From Rhodospirillales bacterium Ga0074136 (lineage in GTDB: Bacteria; Pseudomonadota; Alphaproteobacteria; Acetobacterales; Acetobacteraceae): a stretch of DNA of 40,205 bases. The translations under genes and the position numbers were made by a program. Below are positions 22,889 to 30,465 of this stretch, piece by piece. The stretch's first letter is position 1. Each line of letters opens with the position of its first letter. Below the pieces are notes generated by a model. It was not told where the DNA came from and did not search any database. It worked only from the letters and a program-made list of their open reading frames with translations. The stretch lies in contig LNEW01000068.1 of the NCBI GenBank assembly GCA_001464375.1, forward strand, positions 1 to 40,205, read 5' to 3'.

Positions 22889-25800
22889 CTACAGGAAGAA
22901 CCACCCCCCCGCGCCCGGCCCGCTGGCGCTCGCGATGTCGATGTGCAGGTCGGCGAAGCCGTCGCCGTTTGTATCGCCCTGCGCGCGCCATTGCCCCGGC
23001 GATGTCAGCGTCACGCGCAGCTGGCCGGCGCTGGCCGCGCCGGCACCACCGAAGGCCGCGCCGCCGATGTAGGTGAAGGTCTGGTTGCCCGTCGTCAGCG
23101 CATCGGCGTCGACGAACACCAGGTCGACACGGTCGCCAGCGGCGAAGCTGAAGTCGGTGATCCGGTCGGGATCCATCGGACCGCTGTCGGCCGCGAAGGC
23201 GATGCGGAACCGGTCGGCGCCGGCGCCGCCTTCCAGCGTATCGGCGCCGCCGCCGCCCACCAGCGTATCCGCGCCGTTGCCGCCCGACAGCAGGTCGTCG
23301 CCCGCCAGCCCGGCCAGCAGGTTGCTCAGCGCATTGCCGACCAGCGTGTTGTCCTGCGCGCTGCCCGTGCCGTTCAGCAGCGTCGCGCCGGTCAGCAGGA
23401 GCACCTCGGCATTGTTGGCCAGCGTGTGCGCCGTGCCGTCCAGGATGCTGACCGTGTCGCGCCCCTGGTTGGCGAATTCCAGCACGACGTCGCCGGCGGT
23501 GATGACGTACAGGTCGTCCAGCACGCCGCCGACCAGCCGGTCGATGCCGGCACCGCCCGCCAGCGTGTCGGCGCCGTCGCCACCCGCCAGCGTATCGGCG
23601 CCCGTGCCGCCGGTGATGGCATTGGCCAGGGTGTTGCCGGTCAGCGCCTGCGCGGTGGCGGCGGTGCCCACCAGGTTCTCGACATGCGTGGCCAGCGTAT
23701 GGGTCGCGAGCGATGTGCGCACCGTGTCGATGCCGCCGGTCGCGAGTTCGAACACCACGTCGCCCACGGTGTCCACGATGTAGGTATCGTTGTCGCCCTC
23801 GCCGCTCAAACGGTCGATCCCGCCGCCGCCGGTCAGCGTGTCGGCGCCGGCACCGCCCAGCAGCGTGTCGGCCACCGCGCTGCCGGTGATGGCATTGGCC
23901 AGCGCATTGCCGGTGAACAGGTGCGTGATGGCGTTGGTCGCCACCAGCGCCTCGACATTGGCCGCGAGGGTGTAGGCGCCCAGCGTGGTCCGCACCATGT
24001 CGGTGCCGCCGTTCAGGCCCTCGACCACCATGTCCCCGGCATCGTCCACCACCATGGTGTCGTTGCCCGCGCCACCCACCAGGCTGTCGGCGCCGAGGCC
24101 ACCGGCCAGCGAATCATGGCCGTTGCCGCCGGCGAGCGTGTCCGCGCCACCGGCACCGGAGATGGTGTTGGCCAGCGCGTTGCCGGTGAAGCGCCGCGCG
24201 CCGGCGCCGATCGCCAGCAGCACATCGAGGTTGGCGGCCATGGTGAGCGTGAGGATGCCCGTCACCGCGGTGTCGATGCCCCCGCCCACCGCTTCGACCA
24301 CCATGTCGCCGGGCGTGAGGATGTAGCGGTCGTCGCCGCCGCCACCCGACAGCCGGTCGATGCCGATGCCGCCGTCGATGGTGTCGTTGCCCTCGCCGCC
24401 CACCATGCTATCGGCGCCGGAACTGCCCGCCAGGCTGTCGGAACCGCCGCCGGCATCGATCGTGTCATTGCCCTGGCCGCCCAGCAGGGTGCCGGCAGTA
24501 CCGAACGACACCAGCAGGTCGTCGTCGTCGCCGCCGTCGAGCGTCGCGCCGGCCGAGAAGTCCTTCAGCGTGTCGTCACCGATGCCCCCGGCCAAGCTGT
24601 CGCCGGCATCGGTGAAGGCGAGCATGCTGTCGTCGCCGCCGCCACCGAGCAGCGTGTCGGCGCTGAAGTCGTGGCCCACCACGGTGTCATTGCCGGTGCC
24701 GCCGAGCAGCCCGCGGAAGCTGCCCACGGCGAAGCTGTCGCCGGCGGCATCGCCGCCCGTGGGGCTGCCGCCCGCCAGATCGATGCTGATGCCCGCCGTG
24801 TCGGAGGCGTAGATCAGCCAGTTGAGCCCGCCGCCGCCATCGAGCGTATCGGCTCCGGCGCCGCCCTCCAGCGTATCGCTGCCCGTGCCGCCAACCAGGC
24901 TGTCGGCGCCTGCCCCGCCCGACACGCTGTTGGGGCCACCATAGCCACCGATCGTGTCGGCGCCGTCCCCGCCCAGCAACGTGCTGTTGCCGTTGACGGA
25001 GATGATCCAGTCGGCGTCGAATCCGCCATCGAGCAGCGAACCCGCCGAAAAATCCGCGAACGTATCGCTGCCCGCGGCGCCTGCGATGGTGGCGCCCGAT
25101 GCGCCATATGCGTAGAGGAAATCCGCCCCCGAGCCGCCGAGCAGGCCCTGGAACTCGGCCGCGGCGAAGGTGTCGCCCGCCGCAGCCCCGCCGATGCCGA
25201 ACTCCGGGCCCGGCAGGCCGATCGCCGCCGTCACGCCCGCGGTGTCGCCGGCGTAGCTCAGCCAGTTGATGCCGCCGCCGCCGGCCATGGAATCGGCGCC
25301 CGCGCCGCCTTCGATCGTGTCATCGTCCGCGCCGCCGACCAGGGTATCGCCCCCCGCGCCGCCTTTCAGCGAATCGTCGCCCGCGCCGCCGTCGACAAGG
25401 TCATTGTCCTCGTTGCCGTCCAGCGTGTCGGCGCCGTCCTCGCCGAAGATCGAATCATTCCCCACGCCACCGGTGATGACGTCACTGCCGTCCACCGCGC
25501 CGGGCAGGGTGAAGGCCGAGAAGCCGCGCAGCAGGTCGTCGCCGTCGATGCCGTTAATGGAATCGTTGCCGCTGCCGCCGGCGATGGTGTCGTTGCCCCC
25601 GCCGCCATCGATCTGGTCGATGTCCTGACCGCCCTCGATGCTGTCATTCCCACCCTGGCCGAACAGGATGTCGAAGTTGAATTCGCCGGCATTCTCGCCG
25701 TCGTCAAAGGCATCGCCGAGCAGGGTGTCGTTGCCCTCGCCACCCAGCACGCTGTCGAAGTCGCCCTCGCCGTTCAGCAGGTCGTGACCGTCGCCGCCGA

Positions 25801-27337
25801 TCAGCGTGTCTACGCCCAGGGCACCGCCGATGGTATCGTTGTTCCCGCCGCCCAGCAGGTTGTTGCCGGAGCCGTTGCCCGCCAGGCTGTCGCCGCCGCT
25901 GCCGCCAGCCAGATGGACGAAGCTGCCCGCGGCGAGAGTGTCGTCGACGGCATCCCCGCCCGCGGTGCCGCCATTGGCGAGGTTCACGGTGACGCCGGCG
26001 GTGTCGCCGGCATAGGAGAGCCAGTTGGCGCCGGTGCCGCCGTCGAGCGAATCGGCGCCGGCGCCGCCTTCGATCGTGTCATCGTCCGCGCCGCCGACCA
26101 GGGTATCGGCGGCGCCGCCGCCGGCCAGGCTGTCATTGCCGCTGCCACCTTCGAGCTGGTCCTGCTGCGCACCGCCGACCAGCACGTCGTCGCCGCCTTC
26201 GCCCAGCACGACATGGGTGTTGGGGCCGATCGTCTCGCTGCTGGTGGTGACGGTGTCGTTGCCCCCGCCAGCCTGCATCGCCAGGGAGCCGGGGGCCGCG
26301 AAGCCCGGCATGAAGAATACGATGCCGGTAAAATCGTAGCTGTCGTTGCCGACGGTGCCGAGGAAGGTGGTGAAGAAGGTGTCGATCGTCTCGACGTTGA
26401 CGAAGGGCAGGGTGGTGGCGAGCTGGACGTTGCCCTCGAAGAAATCGATGCTGTCCGTGTCGGCGCCGCCATCGATGATGACGCCCGTGAGGTCGGCGAG
26501 GGCGTTCAGGTCGAAGCCGTCATTGCCCGCGCCGCCGAGCAGCGTCTCGCCGCTGCTGGCCTCGCTGCCGGGGTTCAGGTAGTCGGCGCCGTCGCCGCCC
26601 GCCAGCACATCCGCGCCGGCGCCGCCGAACAGGAGGTCGGCCTCGGTGCCGCCGTCCAGGCTGTCGGCATCGGCGCCGCCGTTGAGCGTATCGTTGCCGG
26701 CCTCGCCGACCAGCGTGTCGTTGCCCGCCTCGCCGGTGATCGTGTCGGCGCCGGCATTGCCGCGAATCAGGTTGGCGGCGGCGCTGCCCAACAGCGTGTC
26801 GTTGCCGACGCCGGAGAGCACGGCCTCGAAGTTGAGGAAGATCTCGCCGCCGAAATTCGTCAGCCCGGTCACCAGGTTGACCCGGTAGTCGCCCTCGTAG
26901 GAGGTGGTCTCGATGGTGTCGTTGCCGGTGCCGCCATCGGCAGTGTCGGAGCCGTTCACGGCGAAGATGAAGTCGTCGCCGCCCTCGCCCACCGCGGTGT
27001 AGCCTCCGCCGTTGGCGTTGATGGTGTCGTTGCCCTCGCCGCCCAGAAGGCTGTCGGAGAAGCCGCTGCCGGACAGGCTGTCGTTGCCGTTGCCGCCCTC
27101 GAGCGTATCGGCCTCCGTGCCGCCGAGGAGCGTGTCATTGTCCTCCCCGCCGAACAGGTGGTCCGCGCCCGCCCCGCCGAGCAGGCTGTCATTGCCGGCG
27201 CCACCGTCGATGCTGTCGACGCCGTCCTGAGCATCGATGACGTCGTCGGCAGCACTGGGCGTGCCACCGGTCACGCCGCCGCTGACCAGGCCCGGCGTGA
27301 TGGTGTCGTTGCCGGTGGTACCGGTGATGTTTGCCAT
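22889..27337 (-). CDS. Large RTX calcium-binding repeat protein
   Basis: This 1482-residue acidic, Gly/Asp-rich protein is built almost wholly of RTX nonapeptide repeats (GGxGxDxLx; for example GGAGNDSLLGGAGADHLFGG). Such repeats fold into calcium-loaded beta-rolls outside the cell. Three longer modules containing WLSYAGDTAGV or WLIYASDTAGI recur near residues 437, 690 and 840. The region ~1050-1380 alternates roll repeats with GDVVxE...GGIDTVRTSL...LANxVExLxxT units. The last ~80 residues (LTTGNQTFTYIG, AGQLRVTL, GDTNGDGFADLHI) resemble the M10 serralysin C-terminus. They end in GGWFFL, a plausible type I secretion signal. No protease, lipase or adhesin domain was seen. No type I secretion genes are nearby. 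Confidence 0.92.
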   Translation of the reverse strand: MANITGTTGNDTITPGLVSGGVTGGTPSAADDVIDAQDGVDSIDGGAGNDSLLGGAGADHLFGGEDNDTLLGGTEADTLEGGNGNDSLSGSGFSDSLLGGEGNDTINANGGGYTAVGEGGDDFIFAVNGSDTADGGTGNDTIETTSYEGDYRVNLVTGLTNFGGEIFLNFEAVLSGVGNDTLLGSAAANLIRGNAGADTITGEAGNDTLVGEAGNDTLNGGADADSLDGGTEADLLFGGAGADVLAGGDGADYLNPGSEASSGETLLGGAGNDGFDLNALADLTGVIIDGGADTDSIDFFEGNVQLATTLPFVNVETIDTFFTTFLGTVGNDSYDFTGIVFFMPGFAAPGSLAMQAGGGNDTVTTSSETIGPNTHVVLGEGGDDVLVGGAQQDQLEGGSGNDSLAGGGAADTLVGGADDDTIEGGAGADSLDGGTGANWLSYAGDTAGVTVNLANGGTAGGDAVDDTLAAGSFVHLAGGSGGDSLAGNGSGNNLLGGGNNDTIGGALGVDTLIGGDGHDLLNGEGDFDSVLGGEGNDTLLGDAFDDGENAGEFNFDILFGQGGNDSIEGGQDIDQIDGGGGNDTIAGGSGNDSINGIDGDDLLRGFSAFTLPGAVDGSDVITGGVGNDSIFGEDGADTLDGNEDNDLVDGGAGDDSLKGGAGGDTLVGGADDDTIEGGAGADSMAGGGGINWLSYAGDTAGVTAAIGLPGPEFGIGGAAAGDTFAAAEFQGLLGGSGADFLYAYGASGATIAGAAGSDTFADFSAGSLLDGGFDADWIISVNGNSTLLGGDGADTIGGYGGPNSVSGGAGADSLVGGTGSDTLEGGAGADTLDGGGGLNWLIYASDTAGISIDLAGGSPTGGDAAGDSFAVGSFRGLLGGTGNDTVVGHDFSADTLLGGGGDDSMLAFTDAGDSLAGGIGDDTLKDFSAGATLDGGDDDDLLVSFGTAGTLLGGQGNDTIDAGGGSDSLAGSSGADSMVGGEGNDTIDGGIGIDRLSGGGGDDRYILTPGDMVVEAVGGGIDTAVTGILTLTMAANLDVLLAIGAGARRFTGNALANTISGAGGADTLAGGNGHDSLAGGLGADSLVGGAGNDTMVVDDAGDMVVEGLNGGTDMVRTTLGAYTLAANVEALVATNAITHLFTGNALANAITGSAVADTLLGGAGADTLTGGGGIDRLSGEGDNDTYIVDTVGDVVFELATGGIDTVRTSLATHTLATHVENLVGTAATAQALTGNTLANAITGGTGADTLAGGDGADTLAGGAGIDRLVGGVLDDLYVITAGDVVLEFANQGRDTVSILDGTAHTLANNAEVLLLTGATLLNGTGSAQDNTLVGNALSNLLAGLAGDDLLSGGNGADTLVGGGGADTLEGGAGADRFRIAFAADSGPMDPDRITDFSFAAGDRVDLVFVDADALTTGNQTFTYIGGAAFGGAGAASAGQLRVTLTSPGQWRAQGDTNGDGFADLHIDIASASGPGAGGWFFL

Positions 27338-27601
27338 GGCCGTGGCCCCGGCGGCGGCGGGCGGGCGGATGCGCCGGCCTTCGCTCCGCTGTCGTCACGA
27401 TGCTAGGGCGCGCGCCCCCGCGCCGCAACGCCGCTGAGGTTGCGGTGCCGGCAGCAATCCGCGCGAAGGTTGTGAATTCAGCATTAAGCACGCCTGCCAC
27501 TGGTGCTGCGGCGTTCAGGATGTCGATGGCGACATCCGCACCCGCCCGACTCCCAGAGAATTTCGTTCCCCAGTTCCCACCGCTGCAGCGAAGGGCGCGC
27601 C
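27338..27601 (-). other. Upstream region of the RTX gene
   Basis: No gene is supported here. The section 27470-27500 is comparatively AT-rich and contains a TGAATTCA palindrome (27473-27480); a promoter for the RTX gene is likely within it, but no clear -35/-10 pair was found. Confidence 0.3.
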
Positions 27602-27696
27602 ATGCCCCTCCCCAAAACCCCCGATCAGGTATTGGTGTCCAGAGGCCTTTAGGCCTTTGGTGGGTGGGGGTCCGGGGGAGGGCAACGCCCGCCCCC
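27602..27696 (-). repeat. Double-hairpin intergenic repeat, copy E
   Basis: On the minus strand the order is: hairpin GGGGGCGGGC-GTT-GCCCTCCCCC (one mismatch), spacer CGGACCCCCACCCA, a 9-bp hairpin CCAAAGGCC-TAAA-GGCCTCTGG (one mismatch), and the tail CTGATCGGGGGTTTTGGGGA. The tail matches copies A and B. The first half of this copy is translated as the end of the overlapping membrane-protein gene, whose stop codon lies in the second hairpin loop. Confidence 0.75.
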
Positions 27697-28899
27697 GCGC
27701 ACCCGCGCCAGCCCGGCGCAGACCGCCGCCGCCAGCAGCATCGCCACCACCCACCAGGCCTGCCAGGCGCCGAAGGACAGCATGGCGGTGACGGCGCCCG
27801 AGGCCATGGCGCCGGTGGCGGCGGGCGGGCAGGGGCTTCGGGCCGCGGCGGTGCCGAGGCTCCAGGCCACGGCGGCGGCAATCAGTGCGCCGATGGCGCC
27901 CAGTTCCAGCCACACCTGCAGGGCGCCGTTATGGGGGTGCAGGGGCAGGACCTGCACGCCGGGAAGCGCGAACCATCGGCGGCGTTCGGTGTCGGTCACG
28001 CGCAGCCGGTCGAGTGATCCGGCGGTCGGTGCATCGCGGCCGCCGGGGATGGTGCGGCTGGCTTCGAGGCCCCAGCCGAGCACGGGGTGTTCGGCGATCC
28101 GTGTCCCGGTGAAGTCCCAGATCATCATGCGATGAAGCGCGGTGATGGGCAGGCGGTCCACCGGCAGGGCCGGGATGGCGGCGGCCAGCAGGGGCATGGC
28201 CAGGATGGCGGCGGCGAGGCCGGCGCCGACCAGGCGGGGGACGATCCGCGGCGCAAAGGCCGTGGCGGCGGCGACCACAATGCCGAGCACCGCGGCAATC
28301 TTCGCCGTATCGCCCGGCAGGGCCACCAGCACGCCCGCGCCGGCCAACAGCAGCAGGGCACGCGGCAGAACGGGCCAGGGCAGCGCGAAGGCAAGCGGGA
28401 GAAGCAGCGCCATGACCGAGGCGGCGGGCTTCAGCCCGAAGGCGAGGGAGGCTGGGGCTTCCGCCAGGCCGCGCACGCCGGCGCGGATGGCGTTGCCGGT
28501 CAGCGCATCGACGGCGGCGGTGGCCAGGCCGATACCGAGGCCGACGGCCAGCGACAGCGTCAGGCCGCGCCGCGTGGCGTCGTCGCTGTCCTCCAGTGCG
28601 CGCGCCGCGCTTCCGGCGAGCAGCGCCATGCCGGCCAGCGACAGCCCGGTCGTGACCGCGCGGCCCGGTTCGGCGGCCCAGGCGGCGCTGGTCGCGCCCC
28701 ACAGGCCCAGCGCCACGGCGATCACCGTGACCGCACCGCGTGGCCAGGGCAGCGCGCGCGTCGCGCGCCACTGCGCCACCACGCACAGCGCCAGCGCCAG
28801 CAGTCCGATCGGCGCCATGGCCTTGGATTGCAGCACGACGGCGAAAGGTGCGACGAGCAGCGCCACCGCGACCGGCAGGGCAGGGGAGGTGATCTTCAC
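27649..28899 (-). CDS. O-antigen ligase/polymerase-family membrane protein
   Basis: This 416-residue protein has about ten to twelve hydrophobic segments. The Wzy_C/WaaL signature lies around a periplasmic loop: RMMIWDFTGTRIAEHPVLGWGLEASR, followed by LPLHPHNGALQVWLELGAIGALI, whose HxHN is typical of the family. Members polymerise or ligate glycans on lipid carriers at the outer face of the inner membrane. It starts with GTG at 28899, 48 bp after the aminotransferase on the same strand. The final ~15 residues (GGRCPPPDPHPPKA) are encoded by repeat E and are not part of the conserved fold, so the original C-terminus has been replaced or extended. Confidence 0.85.
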   Translation of the reverse strand: MKITSPALPVAVALLVAPFAVVLQSKAMAPIGLLALALCVVAQWRATRALPWPRGAVTVIAVALGLWGATSAAWAAEPGRAVTTGLSLAGMALLAGSAARALEDSDDATRRGLTLSLAVGLGIGLATAAVDALTGNAIRAGVRGLAEAPASLAFGLKPAASVMALLLPLAFALPWPVLPRALLLLAGAGVLVALPGDTAKIAAVLGIVVAAATAFAPRIVPRLVGAGLAAAILAMPLLAAAIPALPVDRLPITALHRMMIWDFTGTRIAEHPVLGWGLEASRTIPGGRDAPTAGSLDRLRVTDTERRRWFALPGVQVLPLHPHNGALQVWLELGAIGALIAAAVAWSLGTAAARSPCPPAATGAMASGAVTAMLSFGAWQAWWVVAMLLAAAVCAGLARVRGGGRCPPPDPHPPKA

Positions 28900-28947
28900 G
28901 CGGGATCGGGTCCGCCCCGGCGCGCGTGGCGCCGGGGCGACACGGGG

Positions 28948-30351
28948 TCAGACGGCCGCGATGCTCTCGCGCCGCAGTTCCACCGCCAGCGCGTCCAGCG
29001 CGCGGCCGACGCGGTCGAGCATCTCGGTCACTTCGTCCTTGGTGATGATCAGCGGCGGCGAGAAGCCCATGCTGTCGTTGATCATGGCGCGCAGGATGAC
29101 GCCCTGTTCCTCGCCATGCTTGACCAGGCGCGCGCCGGCCTTCTTCGCCGGGTCGATCGGCTTGCGCGCGGCCTTGTCCGACGTCAGTTCGATCGCGCCG
29201 ATCAGGCCCACGCCACGGACTTCGCCCACGAGCGGATGGTCGGCGAAGCGCGCGCGCAGTTCCGCCTGCATATGCGCGCCGACCTCGGCCGCGTGCGCGA
29301 CGATGTTGTCCTCGTCGTAGATCTTCAGCGTCTCGATCGCGACGGCGGCGGCGACCGGGTGCCCGGAATAGGTGAAGCCGTGGCCCCAGGTGCCGACCGC
29401 GCTGCTGCCTTCCGCGATGCCCTGGAAGACGGCCTCGTTCACCATCACCGCCGAGATCGGCAGGTAGGAGGACGACAGCGCCTTGGCGCAGACCAGGATG
29501 TCGGGCTGGATGTCGAAGGTCTGGCAGCCCCAGTAGGAGCCGGTGCGCCCGAAGCCGCAGATCACCTCGTCCGCCACGAACAGCATGTCGTACTTCTTCA
29601 GCACGGCCTGGATCTTCGGGAAGTAGGTGGCGGGCGGCAGGATGACGCCGCCGGCACCCATCGCGGGCTCGGCCCAGAAGGCCGCGCATTCCTCGGCGCC
29701 GCCTTCCTCGATGATGCGCGCTTCCAGTTCCTCGGCCAGGCGGGTGGCGAAGTCTTCCTCGGACTCGCCGGGCTTCGCGTTGTGGTAGTGGTGCGGCGTG
29801 CCGACATGGCAGAAGCGCCCGCCCGCGATCGGCGCGTCGAACAGCTTGTGGTTGGCCGGCAGGCCGGTCAGCGAGGCGGCTGCCAGCGTGATGCCGTGGT
29901 AGCCCTTCAGCCGCGAGAAGACCTTCTTCTTCTTGGGCCGCCCCAGCGCGTTGTTCATGTACCAGACCATCTTCAGCGCGGAGTCGTTCGCCTCGGACCC
30001 CGAATTGCCGAAGAAGACCTTGGACATCGGCACCGGCGCGCGCTCGATGAGCATCTCCGCCAGGTCGATCATGGGTTCGTGCGACTTGGCGGTGAAGGAA
30101 TGGTAGAAGGGCAGCTTGCGCATCTGGTTGGTCGCGGCCTGCACCAGGCGCTCATTGTCGAAGCCGAGGCTCGCGCACCACAGCCCGGCCAGCGCCTCGA
30201 TGTATTCCTTGCCCTGGTCGTCGTAGATCCGCACGCCCTTGCCGCGGGTGATGACCAGCGGGCCGTTCACCAGATGCGCCTTGGCGTCGGTGTAGGGGTG
30301 CAGGACGTTCGCGATGTCGCGGGCGGCGTTGGAATTGCGGGGCGGGGTCAT
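28948..30351 (-). CDS. Class-III pyridoxal-phosphate aminotransferase
   Basis: This 467-residue fold-type I enzyme has the class III landmarks: NSGSEANDSALK (phosphate-binding region), GYHGITLAAASLTG, LFVADEVICGFGRTG (PLP-ring Asp), and the Schiff-base lysine K290 in VCAKALSSSYLPISAV. WGHGFTYSGHPVAAA follows. It most resembles omega-amino acid/polyamine:pyruvate-type transaminases. The exact amino donor cannot be read from sequence. No dedicated pathway genes flank it; the next gene on the strand is the O-antigen ligase-family protein, 48 bp downstream. The divergent neighbour, bisC, is 114 bp away. Confidence 0.92.
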   Translation of the reverse strand: MTPPRNSNAARDIANVLHPYTDAKAHLVNGPLVITRGKGVRIYDDQGKEYIEALAGLWCASLGFDNERLVQAATNQMRKLPFYHSFTAKSHEPMIDLAEMLIERAPVPMSKVFFGNSGSEANDSALKMVWYMNNALGRPKKKKVFSRLKGYHGITLAAASLTGLPANHKLFDAPIAGGRFCHVGTPHHYHNAKPGESEEDFATRLAEELEARIIEEGGAEECAAFWAEPAMGAGGVILPPATYFPKIQAVLKKYDMLFVADEVICGFGRTGSYWGCQTFDIQPDILVCAKALSSSYLPISAVMVNEAVFQGIAEGSSAVGTWGHGFTYSGHPVAAAVAIETLKIYDEDNIVAHAAEVGAHMQAELRARFADHPLVGEVRGVGLIGAIELTSDKAARKPIDPAKKAGARLVKHGEEQGVILRAMINDSMGFSPPLIITKDEVTEMLDRVGRALDALAVELRRESIAAV

Positions 30352-30465
30352 GGGGCGCGGTCCTCGGCTGATGGCGCAGTCTAGGCCCGGATACCGCCCT
30401 GGCCCAAGGGGCGTGGTTGCCGCCGCGCCCCAGCCGCGCCACGATTTGACGGCAGGAGCATCGCC

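Noticed and set aside
23200..27300. Dense short direct repeats that might be a CRISPR or satellite array
   Set aside because: The repeats are degenerate codons of RTX nonapeptides and preserve one reading frame throughout.
22673..27406. A 1577-codon open frame on the plus strand opposite the RTX gene
   Set aside because: It is antisense to clear RTX repeats. The repeated Gly/Asp/Leu codons leave the opposite strand free of stops, and its product is a low-complexity Ala/Val/Arg/Gly repeat with no start signal.
28087..30384. A 765-codon plus-strand frame opposite the ligase and aminotransferase genes
   Set aside because: Both minus-strand proteins have clear family motifs; the plus frame is Arg/Gly/Asp-rich with no motif.
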